Assembly (NCBI GenBank): GCA_016926985.1
Contig: JAFGNO010000145.1
Location: 1-13,079, forward strand
Origin: Anaerolineae bacterium
GTDB taxonomy: Bacteria > Chloroflexota > Anaerolineae > Aggregatilineales > UBA3940
Direction of reading: 5' to 3'
Length of the DNA: 13,079 nucleotides
Below the pieces are notes generated by a model. That model was given only the letters and a program-made list of their open reading frames with translations. It did not search any database and was not told where the DNA came from. A program made the translations under genes and the position numbers. Shown piece after piece: positions 4,978 through 12,844 of the stretch; within the stretch, counting starts at the first letter, position 1, and each line of letters opens with the position of its first letter.

Positions 4978-7971
4978 TCACTCATCAGGTCTCACTTCAA
5001 TTGTTACCCGCTCGCTGATCGCCGTATTGTTGGCGGCGTCATATGCTCTCAACTCGATAAAATGCAGGCCTGCCCCGGCAATATTCCAGCGCTCATTATA
5101 GGGAGAGAGCGTGCTGATGGCAATCAGCTGCCCGTCCACATAAAATTCCACCCGATCCATGGAGATATTGTCCGCAACCACGGGCTGGATGGTGACAAAC
5201 TCGTCCGCGAAAGTGAATATTTCACGGTCGACCGGGGATAGGATGCTCAGTTGGGGCGGGGAGTTATCTACCGTCACTGGGATAACAACCTCTTCAATGG
5301 AATTGTTTCCCCGTATCACGGTCAATCGGAGGCTGTACAAGCCCTCCAGCATTCTGGCATCCCAGATTCCCAACTCTCCCTCGCTCACCGGGACAAAGCG
5401 GTTTGTGCCTATCTGCGTCCAATCTTCAGGATTCAGGCCTCTCCCATAGGAAAGGCGGAAGAGTTGAAAATTCGGATCGCGCGCAGTCCCGACTATGGGC
5501 ACAGCCCCACGCACGTAGCTGAATGGCTCCGGGGAGTGGATCACAGCATCGCCTCCGGTTATAGCAATTCCATATGTATCATATTCAGAGGGTGGCATAG
5601 GAATACCGGCATCACGCTGCCAGTCGGCGGCTTCCGGCGGCAGTACCATGTATACACGCTCTTCGACAAGCTCTGGCGGCGTATAGGTGGTTGCCAGCAA
5701 CCCGGTGAGCTTGTTAATCTCAAAGGCCTGATATACAGTGTCGTAAGTGGTCGGCTCTGTGCCGATGCGGAAAATCTCGCGGTATGAAGGACAATACCCG
5801 GTTGGTAGCAGGCCAGAAGGCTCGCAAACAGTCACTTCAACGATATCGTCAGGCATGGTCCAGTGCTCTACCGGTAGATCGCGGTGAGCATACTCCATCA
5901 CTGCCTGCCAGATCGGTGCCGCCCCGGTGATTGCCGATAGGTTAAACATCGGGGTGTTATCGGTATTCCCCACCCAGACTCCGGTGACAATCTGTGGCGT
6001 GTAGCCGACAATCAGGTTATCCCGGTAATCGTTGGTTGTCCCGGTCTTTGCAGCTGCGGGGCGGGTCAGCAGCAGTGGGCTGTTCATGCCAACACTGGGC
6101 CAGCGGGCCTCCTCATCGGCTAAAATATCGGTTAACAAATAGGCCAGCGAGGGCTCTACCACCGGGGTCTGGTCAAAGGTTTTATGGCCATAAGCAATCT
6201 GGTCCTCGCCATACTGCCACAAAATCTCCCCTTCGGCGGTTTCGACTCTCAAAATAAAGGTAGGGTCAAGAGTTCGGAAGCCCATTCGACGACGGCCCTC
6301 CGGCGTTGGAGTCCCAGCCATCACGCCATTGTTGGCAAGAACGCTGTAGGCATAGGCCATATCAAAAAGAGTGGTCTCAGCCGCTCCCAGGGTGAGTGAC
6401 AGCCCATATTGATCGGTCCCTTGATCGATTGTGTTGATTCCAAGCGCATGGGCTACCCGAATCACATTATCAATCCCCACCCATTCCAGCACCTGGACAG
6501 CGGGGATATTGTAGGAATTTGCCAGCGCACTGCGGATGCTCTGTGGGCCATGATATTCCCGGTCAATATTTTCCGGGACATAGGGCTGATTGCTGCCTAT
6601 GTCAAATGCTGTACGGATATCCAGGGTCATTGTGGCAGGAGAGTAGCCCTGCATGAATGCTGTCAGATAGGTGAAGGGTTTGAAAGCCGATCCGGGCTGG
6701 CGTTCGGCAAAGGCCACGTTGAAATTGCCGTCATTATCCTCATCATAATAGTCAAGGCTGCCCATCATGGTAAGGACCTCGCCTGTGCGAGCATTGAGAA
6801 CCACTACTGCCGCATTTCCTGCCTGATGATCCGTCCCAATGCGGTCTGCAGACAGCGGTTGTAGATATTCGGCAGCTGCACAACCCTCCCCATTCTCGGC
6901 AGCGATCACCGTGTCAACCGGCAGACCGGAAAGGCGGGCAACATGGGTACGGGCCACGCATTCTGCCTGTAGATAAAGGTCATAATCCAGGGTTGTGTAA
7001 ACAACCAGCCCCCCCCGGTAAACCAGCGATGGGCCAACGATCTCCTCCAGCTGCTTTCTGGCAGCGACAGAAAAATGTGGGGCAAGCAGATTGTAGCGCT
7101 GCTCCGGCTGCTGAATATCCAGCGCTTCCTCAAAGGCTGTTTCGGCTTCTTCCCTGGTGATATACCCTTCGGTGACCATCCACTCCAGCACAATCCACTG
7201 CCGTTCTTTTGCCAGCGGATAGTTGTCAACAGGATTAAGCGCGGGGGACTGTGGGATGGCAGCGAGCATGGCAGATTCGGCAAGAGTCAGCTCGCTGACC
7301 GGCTTATTGAAATACACCTGTGCAGCCGCCTCCACACCGTAGGCCAGATTGCCATAAAAGTTGGTATTGAGATACCACTCCAGAATCTGTTCCTTGCTGT
7401 ATACGTTGCTGATGCGAATAGCCAGCAAAAGCTCCCGAATTTTGCGATCCATGCTGGGCGCTTCCCGCAGTTCTGGTTCGATCAACACCTGCTTAACGAG
7501 CTGCTGAGTGATCGACGATCCTCCCTGGCGCTCCCCCCCGGTCAGGTTATTCCATACAGCCCGCAGCAGGCCCTCAAGGTCATAGCCCGGATTGGTGTAG
7601 AACGTCTTGTCTTCAATCGCAACGGTTGCGTTCTGCAGATCGGGCGGGATATCAGCCAATTCAACCCAAGTTCGGTCACCGCCAAGCGGGTCAATCACCT
7701 CATAGAGCAGGACTGTCCCGGTGCGATCGTAGATTTTGGTCGTTTCAAAGGCGTCTTCAACTGCAACAATTGCACCCAGTTCAGGAAGCTGTTGTGCGTA
7801 ATAAGCATAGGCGCTGACAACCGCCCCGGCTCCGGTCAGGCCTCCCAGCAGGACAAGGCCCAGTAAGCCAAGCGCAATGCCTGCGAGCCAGCGTAGTATC
7901 AGGTTGAACCCGGTTCTGGCTTTCCGGCGTCTCCGGCGGCGCCGTTGCACAATCTGAAGAACTGAACTCAC
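4978..7971 (-). CDS. Class A penicillin-binding protein (bifunctional transglycosylase/transpeptidase), PBP1A-like
   Basis: Polymerises lipid II into glycan strands and cross-links their peptides outside the membrane. The protein has 997 residues. A cytoplasmic Arg-rich head (R10-R16) precedes one membrane anchor (about 26-58). The GT51 domain (about 70-250) has motif 1 with catalytic E120 (EDKTFYTNPG, Asn127 where His is usual), GGSSITQQ (150-157), RKIRE (176-180) and KEQILEWYLN (193-202). The transpeptidase domain has SAFK (S428, K431), SYN (486-488) and KTGTT (642-646), so both activities look intact. A tail past about 775 holds two beta-sandwich-like segments, the last (about 905-997) resembling a bacterial Ig domain (YVDGQLI, LRAYDAANN). 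Its only cysteines, 338/364 and 716/727, may form disulfides. The start is GTG 7971 with AAGG six bases upstream. It is larger than most PBP1A proteins because of the tail. The gene follows the glycan operon after 242 bases. Confidence 0.96.
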   Translation of the reverse strand: MSSVLQIVQRRRRRRRKARTGFNLILRWLAGIALGLLGLVLLGGLTGAGAVVSAYAYYAQQLPELGAIVAVEDAFETTKIYDRTGTVLLYEVIDPLGGDRTWVELADIPPDLQNATVAIEDKTFYTNPGYDLEGLLRAVWNNLTGGERQGGSSITQQLVKQVLIEPELREAPSMDRKIRELLLAIRISNVYSKEQILEWYLNTNFYGNLAYGVEAAAQVYFNKPVSELTLAESAMLAAIPQSPALNPVDNYPLAKERQWIVLEWMVTEGYITREEAETAFEEALDIQQPEQRYNLLAPHFSVAARKQLEEIVGPSLVYRGGLVVYTTLDYDLYLQAECVARTHVARLSGLPVDTVIAAENGEGCAAAEYLQPLSADRIGTDHQAGNAAVVVLNARTGEVLTMMGSLDYYDEDNDGNFNVAFAERQPGSAFKPFTYLTAFMQGYSPATMTLDIRTAFDIGSNQPYVPENIDREYHGPQSIRSALANSYNIPAVQVLEWVGIDNVIRVAHALGINTIDQGTDQYGLSLTLGAAETTLFDMAYAYSVLANNGVMAGTPTPEGRRRMGFRTLDPTFILRVETAEGEILWQYGEDQIAYGHKTFDQTPVVEPSLAYLLTDILADEEARWPSVGMNSPLLLTRPAAAKTGTTNDYRDNLIVGYTPQIVTGVWVGNTDNTPMFNLSAITGAAPIWQAVMEYAHRDLPVEHWTMPDDIVEVTVCEPSGLLPTGYCPSYREIFRIGTEPTTYDTVYQAFEINKLTGLLATTYTPPELVEERVYMVLPPEAADWQRDAGIPMPPSEYDTYGIAITGGDAVIHSPEPFSYVRGAVPIVGTARDPNFQLFRLSYGRGLNPEDWTQIGTNRFVPVSEGELGIWDARMLEGLYSLRLTVIRGNNSIEEVVIPVTVDNSPPQLSILSPVDREIFTFADEFVTIQPVVADNISMDRVEFYVDGQLIAISTLSPYNERWNIAGAGLHFIELRAYDAANNTAISERVTIEVRPDE

Positions 7972-8213
7972 AATCTACCTTATATCAGGATAAGTGGTAT
8001 TTAACGCTGCAAACACCAGTTTACCACGCTGCCCAACCCGGCGAAACCATTTCCAGAAGGCCCTCGTACGGGTTCTGTCGAATAGCTCCCGCCCTGTTGG
8101 GGATGGTTTGATTTGCCTCTCTGTTCAATGAGCAAATGGCAATGTCTTACGATCCGGGATTGGAGCAGTTCAACGCCCGGCTCAACAGCGTAATTTCTAA
8201 AGGGGGGAATTGC
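7972..8213. other. Intergenic spacer between the glycosyltransferase operon and the penicillin-binding protein
   Basis: These 242 bases are the longest non-coding stretch in the window. I see no convincing gene, tRNA or terminator. Small inverted pairs exist: ATTTGC/GCAAAT (8111-8116 and 8132-8137, 15-base loop) and CTTAT/ATAAG (7979-7983 and 7990-7994), the latter touching the ribosome binding site of the penicillin-binding protein. Neither is followed by a T run. The spacer probably carries that gene's promoter, but I could not pick one with confidence. Confidence 0.5.
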
Positions 8214-10616
8214 TTACTCAACAAATATTTCCCCGGCAACAACATGCTCCCCAAGTACTGTGCCATCATGAGCCGTCACCGGCATAAGCGACAGGTCTGG
8301 ATAGGAATAGGCAGAAACCCAGATTTCATAGCGTCCAGGAGCAAGCGATTCCGGGAGAATGAACCCATAATTATCCCGGTAAATGTCGCCAACCTTCCAG
8401 GTGGAGGTTGGTGCGAATCCGCCCACCGGCTGGCGATCGCTTTGAAGCACCGAGAGACCATTGGCGTCGATGAAGTGAATGGCAATTGTGTAATCTAGAT
8501 CAATACTCCCTTCAACGACCCATAGCAGGGACACGCCCAGCATATCACCCGGGTGCAGCGGGCCTGCCTCACCATCCTCAACCCGGACTTCCAGATCGAT
8601 GCCGCTCAGGAGCATCCCCTCGCCAAACCTGGCATTTACTGGAAAAACTGGCGGGTCGCCGATCCGGGGCGCGTACATAGGCAGGTAACTGGTTACCCGC
8701 GCCTGGGAACTGAATTCCTGCTCACCAAGTAAATAGTTGTACTCAGTCAAATAGCGTTCAACGGGTAGTACAGCCCAGGGCAGCCAGGGGCTCTGATCGC
8801 CCACCAGCCAGATGCGATACCGTGGGTTAAAAGCCCCCCCATACCGGAAAAGGTGCAACAGATATTCAGTGCGCTCTCCCACCAGCTCGACAGGGGAGCC
8901 ATTCTCAACCTGCGGGGGAATGTCGGGATGGTAGCGCTCGCCTGGCGCGTAGGGCAGGCCATACCAGGTTGATTGCCCTTTGTAGTAGTTTGAGAAGTGA
9001 GGAACGTAGGTCAGCGAGGACAGTACAATTGGGTCGGTTGGTGCAGCATTTTCATATAGATACTGCCGCATCTGAGCCAGGTCTTCACGGTCACCGAGGA
9101 AACGCGCATCATCGTATCCCTGAGCCAGTGCAAACAGGGTGGCTCCGGCTGTCAGAATGGGTATTGCCAGATAAGTGGCAGGAGCCAGCCACAATCGTTT
9201 CCATCTGGTTCGGCCCACAGCGATCCCCAGCGTAATAATGATGCACAGGGCAAGCCCAATTGCTCCCGCAGCCGTGTAGTTACGGTTCAGGAACCACAGG
9301 ATATCCGGGTTATTCACAGCCAGGTAGCGCCAACCAGCCGGTATTTGAGACCATTGGAGCGACCAGACTACATCAGGTAGCCAGGGAGCAATGCCGGAAC
9401 CAGACGCAATATATGCATCGAGACCGGGGACGTTGACAGCAACCCCAATACACTGGACAGACACGCCAAGCAGGAAGAGGAGGACAACCGGGATCAGCCA
9501 CCCCGGTTGTCCCTTCATGGCCCGATCCAGCGCGGGGAGCACGGCGACCATCAAAAAGGGTACCAGCGGCACCAGGTATCGTGCCCCCCAGCCGGTTCCT
9601 CCAAACCACTGCTCACCGCGCACCGCTGCGTAGCTTGTAGCCACCAGCAGTAGAAAACCAAGGATTAACCAGGATTCGCGCCAGCGTTTGCGCGGTAGCA
9701 AAAAAGGCGACGCCAGCGAAAGCAGCAAAATGGGGGAATACCACCAGATACCCCGCCCTGGGCTGAACAAGTAGCCCAACAAGCCCCTGCCTGCATCAGG
9801 CAGCCCGGTCAGGAGCATGGAAATGCGTGCCCCAAAGTTATAACGCGTGTCAAGGATATCAAGCTGCTGGCGCATGGTTACCAGAACAAGGGCAAACACG
9901 ACCAGCGCGGCTGCAAAAGCAATCACCACCCCTGTCGCCCGTTTTCGGGTGATCGACGGGCGATAGCTTCCCGGGTAAGCGGTTAGTAACAGCAGCGGAA
10001 TCGCAATAATGGCTGCCTCTTTGCTCAATATCGCGATCAGCAGCGTGCCTACTCCCAGCATAAAATACAGCCAGTGGCGTTTGCGGCCCGCGACAAATGA
10101 CTGGCGCCAGCGCTGCATGAGAAACAGGGCTAAAAACAGGCTGAACATGGTCAGCGGTTCGCGGAAGTAGGTACGGGTGTAGGGCCAGACAATTGTGCTC
10201 GTTCCAAAGACCACGCCTGCAGCCAGCGCCGTACGTCCCTCATATCCCAGGTCAAGCGCATAATAAAACAGGATAACAGCAGTCAGCGCCGTGACCAGCG
10301 GCGAGAACAGGTACAGGGCATGCACATTGCCGACCCACGGTACCTGGTAGGCCATCCAGAAGAGGGGAACTGACAGGAGAGGCTGTGCAGGTTCTACATT
10401 GGTTTTCTGGACCAGCCCGATGTAAGCGGTCTGGTTCAGCAATACGTTATGATGGATTGCGACGCTTTCGGTGGTATCGATGATGAATCGCTCATCGTCT
10501 GTAACCGGAAATCCGGAAAAGACAAAAAGATAAATCAGAAAAAGGGCGCATCCCAGCGCAATTGCTGCCAGCGCCCGCTTTCGACCACTAAACAATCGCC
10601 AGAGAAAAGCCAGCAT
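8214..10616 (-). CDS. Polytopic GT-C-type glycosyltransferase (GT39/ArnT-like) with extracellular C-terminal domain
   Basis: An 800-residue inner-membrane protein expected to move sugars from a polyprenyl-phosphate donor to an acceptor at the outer face. After one membrane helix (about 14-34) comes the first outer loop with VTDDERF (D40, D41, E42), the acidic pair typical of GT-C enzymes, followed by EPAQPL (75-80). About a dozen hydrophobic segments run to roughly residue 500, with basic inner loops such as GRKRH and RKRW. From about 510 the chain is soluble, and the last 140 residues look like a beta-sandwich (LHPGDMLGVSLLW, PGRYEIWV). ATG 10616 lies three bases after the WecA/TagO-like stop, so the two are coupled; the ribosome site is weak (GGGATAA). 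Donor and acceptor are unknown: GT39, GT83 and related families cannot be separated by eye. The membrane glycosyltransferase call is good. Confidence 0.82.
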   Translation of the reverse strand: MLAFLWRLFSGRKRALAAIALGCALFLIYLFVFSGFPVTDDERFIIDTTESVAIHHNVLLNQTAYIGLVQKTNVEPAQPLLSVPLFWMAYQVPWVGNVHALYLFSPLVTALTAVILFYYALDLGYEGRTALAAGVVFGTSTIVWPYTRTYFREPLTMFSLFLALFLMQRWRQSFVAGRKRHWLYFMLGVGTLLIAILSKEAAIIAIPLLLLTAYPGSYRPSITRKRATGVVIAFAAALVVFALVLVTMRQQLDILDTRYNFGARISMLLTGLPDAGRGLLGYLFSPGRGIWWYSPILLLSLASPFLLPRKRWRESWLILGFLLLVATSYAAVRGEQWFGGTGWGARYLVPLVPFLMVAVLPALDRAMKGQPGWLIPVVLLFLLGVSVQCIGVAVNVPGLDAYIASGSGIAPWLPDVVWSLQWSQIPAGWRYLAVNNPDILWFLNRNYTAAGAIGLALCIIITLGIAVGRTRWKRLWLAPATYLAIPILTAGATLFALAQGYDDARFLGDREDLAQMRQYLYENAAPTDPIVLSSLTYVPHFSNYYKGQSTWYGLPYAPGERYHPDIPPQVENGSPVELVGERTEYLLHLFRYGGAFNPRYRIWLVGDQSPWLPWAVLPVERYLTEYNYLLGEQEFSSQARVTSYLPMYAPRIGDPPVFPVNARFGEGMLLSGIDLEVRVEDGEAGPLHPGDMLGVSLLWVVEGSIDLDYTIAIHFIDANGLSVLQSDRQPVGGFAPTSTWKVGDIYRDNYGFILPESLAPGRYEIWVSAYSYPDLSLMPVTAHDGTVLGEHVVAGEIFVE

Positions 10617-10619
10617 CTT

Positions 10620-11648
10620 TTATCCCGAATCTGTGTCGGGCTGATCGCCGTTTGTTTTAATAAACCGGACTTCCAACCAGACAAGGGCAGAAACAAAAGC
10701 AGCGCTAAGCCCGATCAGCAGCAGCCTGGCCTGGAGAGGCGTGGCATCGCGGAGCATAACGGCAACCAGCCCAAGCGCTGCGGATACCAGGTAGAGGGTC
10801 ATCACCGACCGGGCATGAGTCATGCCCAGCACGCTGACCAATCTGTGAGAGGTGTGATCTTTGCCGCCCTGGTAAACAGGTTTCCGCCGCCGGATTCGGG
10901 ATAACACGACCAGCGTGGTATCAAAGATTGGAACGCCAAGAATAATGATGGGGATCATCCAGGTGGCGGCCAGCGGGCGGCCTGTGAATTCAAGCTTGAT
11001 GCCCAGCACCGCCAATACAAACCCCAGCAGCAGACTGCCGGCATCACCCATAAAAAGGCTGGCCGGGCTGAAATTGTAGTAGAGAAACCCCACACAGGCG
11101 CCCAGCGTGGCGGCTGCGAGGGTTGCGACCAACCCTAATCCCTCAACAATAGCAAGCATCAGGAAAAACGCGCTGGAAACGGTCGATAACCCGGCAGCGA
11201 GGCCATCCATATTATCCTGGAAGTTGATCGCGTTGCAGATTCCAATTATCCAGAATAACGTTAGCCCAATGTTCAATGCCTGGTACTGAAAAAGGTTAAT
11301 CTGCACACCGGCCAGAATAAGCAATGCTCCGGCCAATAACTGCCCGGCTATTTTAGGCAGTGGGCCAAGCCCTACTCGGTCATCCCACAATCCTAATAAG
11401 GTCATAACGGTGGCCCCGCCCATCACGCCCACCAGTTCCACAAATGAACTGGTTCCCCCCAGCGCAACAGCAGCCACCACGCCCAGGTAGATCGCCACGC
11501 CACCCAGCATTGGCATGGGGACCTGGTGCACTTTGCGTATCTGAGGGTTATCCACAAAGCCAATGCCTTGCGCCAGCTTTCGGGCGATTGGAGTGGCAAT
11601 GAAAGATATGAAACCGGAAGCAAGTATAAGAGGTATAAAGGTGCTCAT
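10620..11648 (-). CDS. Polyprenyl-phosphate sugar-1-phosphate transferase, WecA/TagO (MraY-like) family
   Basis: Transfers a sugar-1-phosphate, usually GlcNAc-1-P from UDP-GlcNAc, onto undecaprenyl phosphate at the cytoplasmic face, starting a lipid-linked glycan. The 342 residues contain about ten or eleven hydrophobic helices. Signature loops are present in order: DNPQIRKVHQVPMPMLGG (33-50), GLWDD (D89, D90), NAINFQDNMDGLAAG (139-153, with D145 and D148), MGDAGS (200-205) and GGKDHTSHRL (261-270). The HTSHR form and the length favour WecA/TagO over MraY. ATG 11648 overlaps the upstream glycosyltransferase stop (ATGA); AGGAG lies eleven bases upstream, a little far. Its place in an operon of glycosyltransferases and an epimerase supports a surface glycan or teichoic-like polymer rather than peptidoglycan precursor synthesis. 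The sugar is inferred; the family is certain. Confidence 0.94.
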   Translation of the reverse strand: MSTFIPLILASGFISFIATPIARKLAQGIGFVDNPQIRKVHQVPMPMLGGVAIYLGVVAAVALGGTSSFVELVGVMGGATVMTLLGLWDDRVGLGPLPKIAGQLLAGALLILAGVQINLFQYQALNIGLTLFWIIGICNAINFQDNMDGLAAGLSTVSSAFFLMLAIVEGLGLVATLAAATLGACVGFLYYNFSPASLFMGDAGSLLLGFVLAVLGIKLEFTGRPLAATWMIPIIILGVPIFDTTLVVLSRIRRRKPVYQGGKDHTSHRLVSVLGMTHARSVMTLYLVSAALGLVAVMLRDATPLQARLLLIGLSAAFVSALVWLEVRFIKTNGDQPDTDSG

Positions 11649-12844
11649 ATTGAGCGCTTCTCCTGGCCGGGCTTCGTATGCTGACCAATAAGCCTGATAT
11701 ACAGCGAGCGCATATTTTCTACCAGGTGAGCAGCATTATAAGTCCCAATTGCGGCCTGACGAGCCTTTTCAATCTGCTCAGAATCCGGTTCTGCAAGGGC
11801 GGTAATTATGCCTTTGGCAAGGGCCTGTGAATCAGCCGGTGGAACCAGCCTACCCAGTTGCCCTTCTTGCAGCAGGTCGGGCACTCCCCCCACCGTTGTT
11901 GAGATCACAGGAACGCCCGCGGCCATGGCTTCTATAAGCGACACCGGCGTCCCCTCGTTGTCCGATGATATCACCACCAGGTCGAGATCGGCATAAACCC
12001 GAGATAAATCGCGCTGCCAGCCGGTAAAGATTACCCTTCCCTCAAGGTTAAGGCCATGAGCCTGTGCTTCCAATTCTTCCCGAAGCTCGCCATCTCCAAT
12101 CACCAGAAAAATGGAATCGGGCAGCGCTTCGGCTGCAATGCGGGCGGCATCAAGAAACACATCATGCCGCTTGACAGGAACCAAACGACCAACAATGCCC
12201 ACTAACCTTTGCTCAGGTGAAATACCATGCTCTGCCCTGAACTGCCCGCGCACGGGCTCCAGGTCGGCAAGTTCAGACAGTGGAAGCCCCAGCGGGATCA
12301 CCTTAATTTTCCCGGGGGTTGTAATCCGGTATTCCAACAACTCGTTCCGCAGCCGGTCGCTGATGGTCAGAACCAGGTCGCTGTATCGGGCAGCCAGACG
12401 TTCCAGGCCAATAAACAGCGCTGTCTTTGCCCGACCAAAATAGCTGTGGAATACATGCCCGTGGAAGGTGTGGAGAATAACCGGTGCCCCGCACAGCACA
12501 GCCGCCAGCCGTCCAACAAACCCGGCTTTAGCAGTGTGGGTATGTACGATATGTGGCTTTTCCTGCCGAATCAGCCGAATAAGCTGAATAAGCGCCCTGA
12601 CATCCTGCAAAGGCGCGATCTTGCGCTGAAGCGCCGGAATATAAACGGGCTCCACGCCATATCGCTCTGCCATATAGGCCATGTCACCCTCGGCTTCGCC
12701 GATGCTGCCCGTTACCAGTATGCTCTTGAATATTGCATCGTTCAGCCCGGCAGTGAGCACAGCCGCATGAACTGCCGGGCCGCCAATATTCAGGCGGGCG
12801 ATGATCCGCATGACGCGAATCTGCTTGTCAGATACTTCAGTCAC
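11645..12844 (-). CDS. GT4-family glycosyltransferase (GT-B fold)
   Basis: A cytoplasmic retaining glycosyltransferase that would add a sugar from a nucleotide donor to the lipid-linked chain. From GTG 12844 it has 399 residues, two Rossmann domains. The N-terminal domain shows the glycine loop LNIGGPAVHA (about 18-27) and VHTHTAKAGFVGRL, a common acceptor-side motif. The C-terminal domain shows GRLVPVKRHD (R220, K225 contact donor phosphates in the family) and the EX7E pair E297/E305 in NEGTPVSLIEAMAAG. Start choice is uncertain: the frame is open to TTG 12886, and ATG 12811 is also possible. I chose GTG 12844 because it overlaps the epimerase stop by eight bases (GTGACTGA), typical of coupling, and adds only eleven residues before VMRIIARL. 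No strong ribosome site is seen at any candidate. The stop overlaps the next ATG. Sugar specificity is unknown. Confidence 0.9.
   Translation of the reverse strand: MTEVSDKQIRVMRIIARLNIGGPAVHAAVLTAGLNDAIFKSILVTGSIGEAEGDMAYMAERYGVEPVYIPALQRKIAPLQDVRALIQLIRLIRQEKPHIVHTHTAKAGFVGRLAAVLCGAPVILHTFHGHVFHSYFGRAKTALFIGLERLAARYSDLVLTISDRLRNELLEYRITTPGKIKVIPLGLPLSELADLEPVRGQFRAEHGISPEQRLVGIVGRLVPVKRHDVFLDAARIAAEALPDSIFLVIGDGELREELEAQAHGLNLEGRVIFTGWQRDLSRVYADLDLVVISSDNEGTPVSLIEAMAAGVPVISTTVGGVPDLLQEGQLGRLVPPADSQALAKGIITALAEPDSEQIEKARQAAIGTYNAAHLVENMRSLYIRLIGQHTKPGQEKRSI

Noticed and set aside
7075..7866. A 263-codon rightward open frame
   Set aside because: It lies wholly antisense to the transglycosylase region of the penicillin-binding protein and shows no recognisable domain or ribosome site.
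7979..7994. CTTAT/ATAAG inverted pair near the start of the penicillin-binding protein as an operator or translational switch
   Set aside because: Five AT-rich pairs are expected by chance, and nothing else supports regulation.
8136..8498. A 120-codon rightward open frame starting in the spacer
   Set aside because: Most of it is antisense to the end of the GT-C gene, there is no ribosome site, and the product has no family resemblance.
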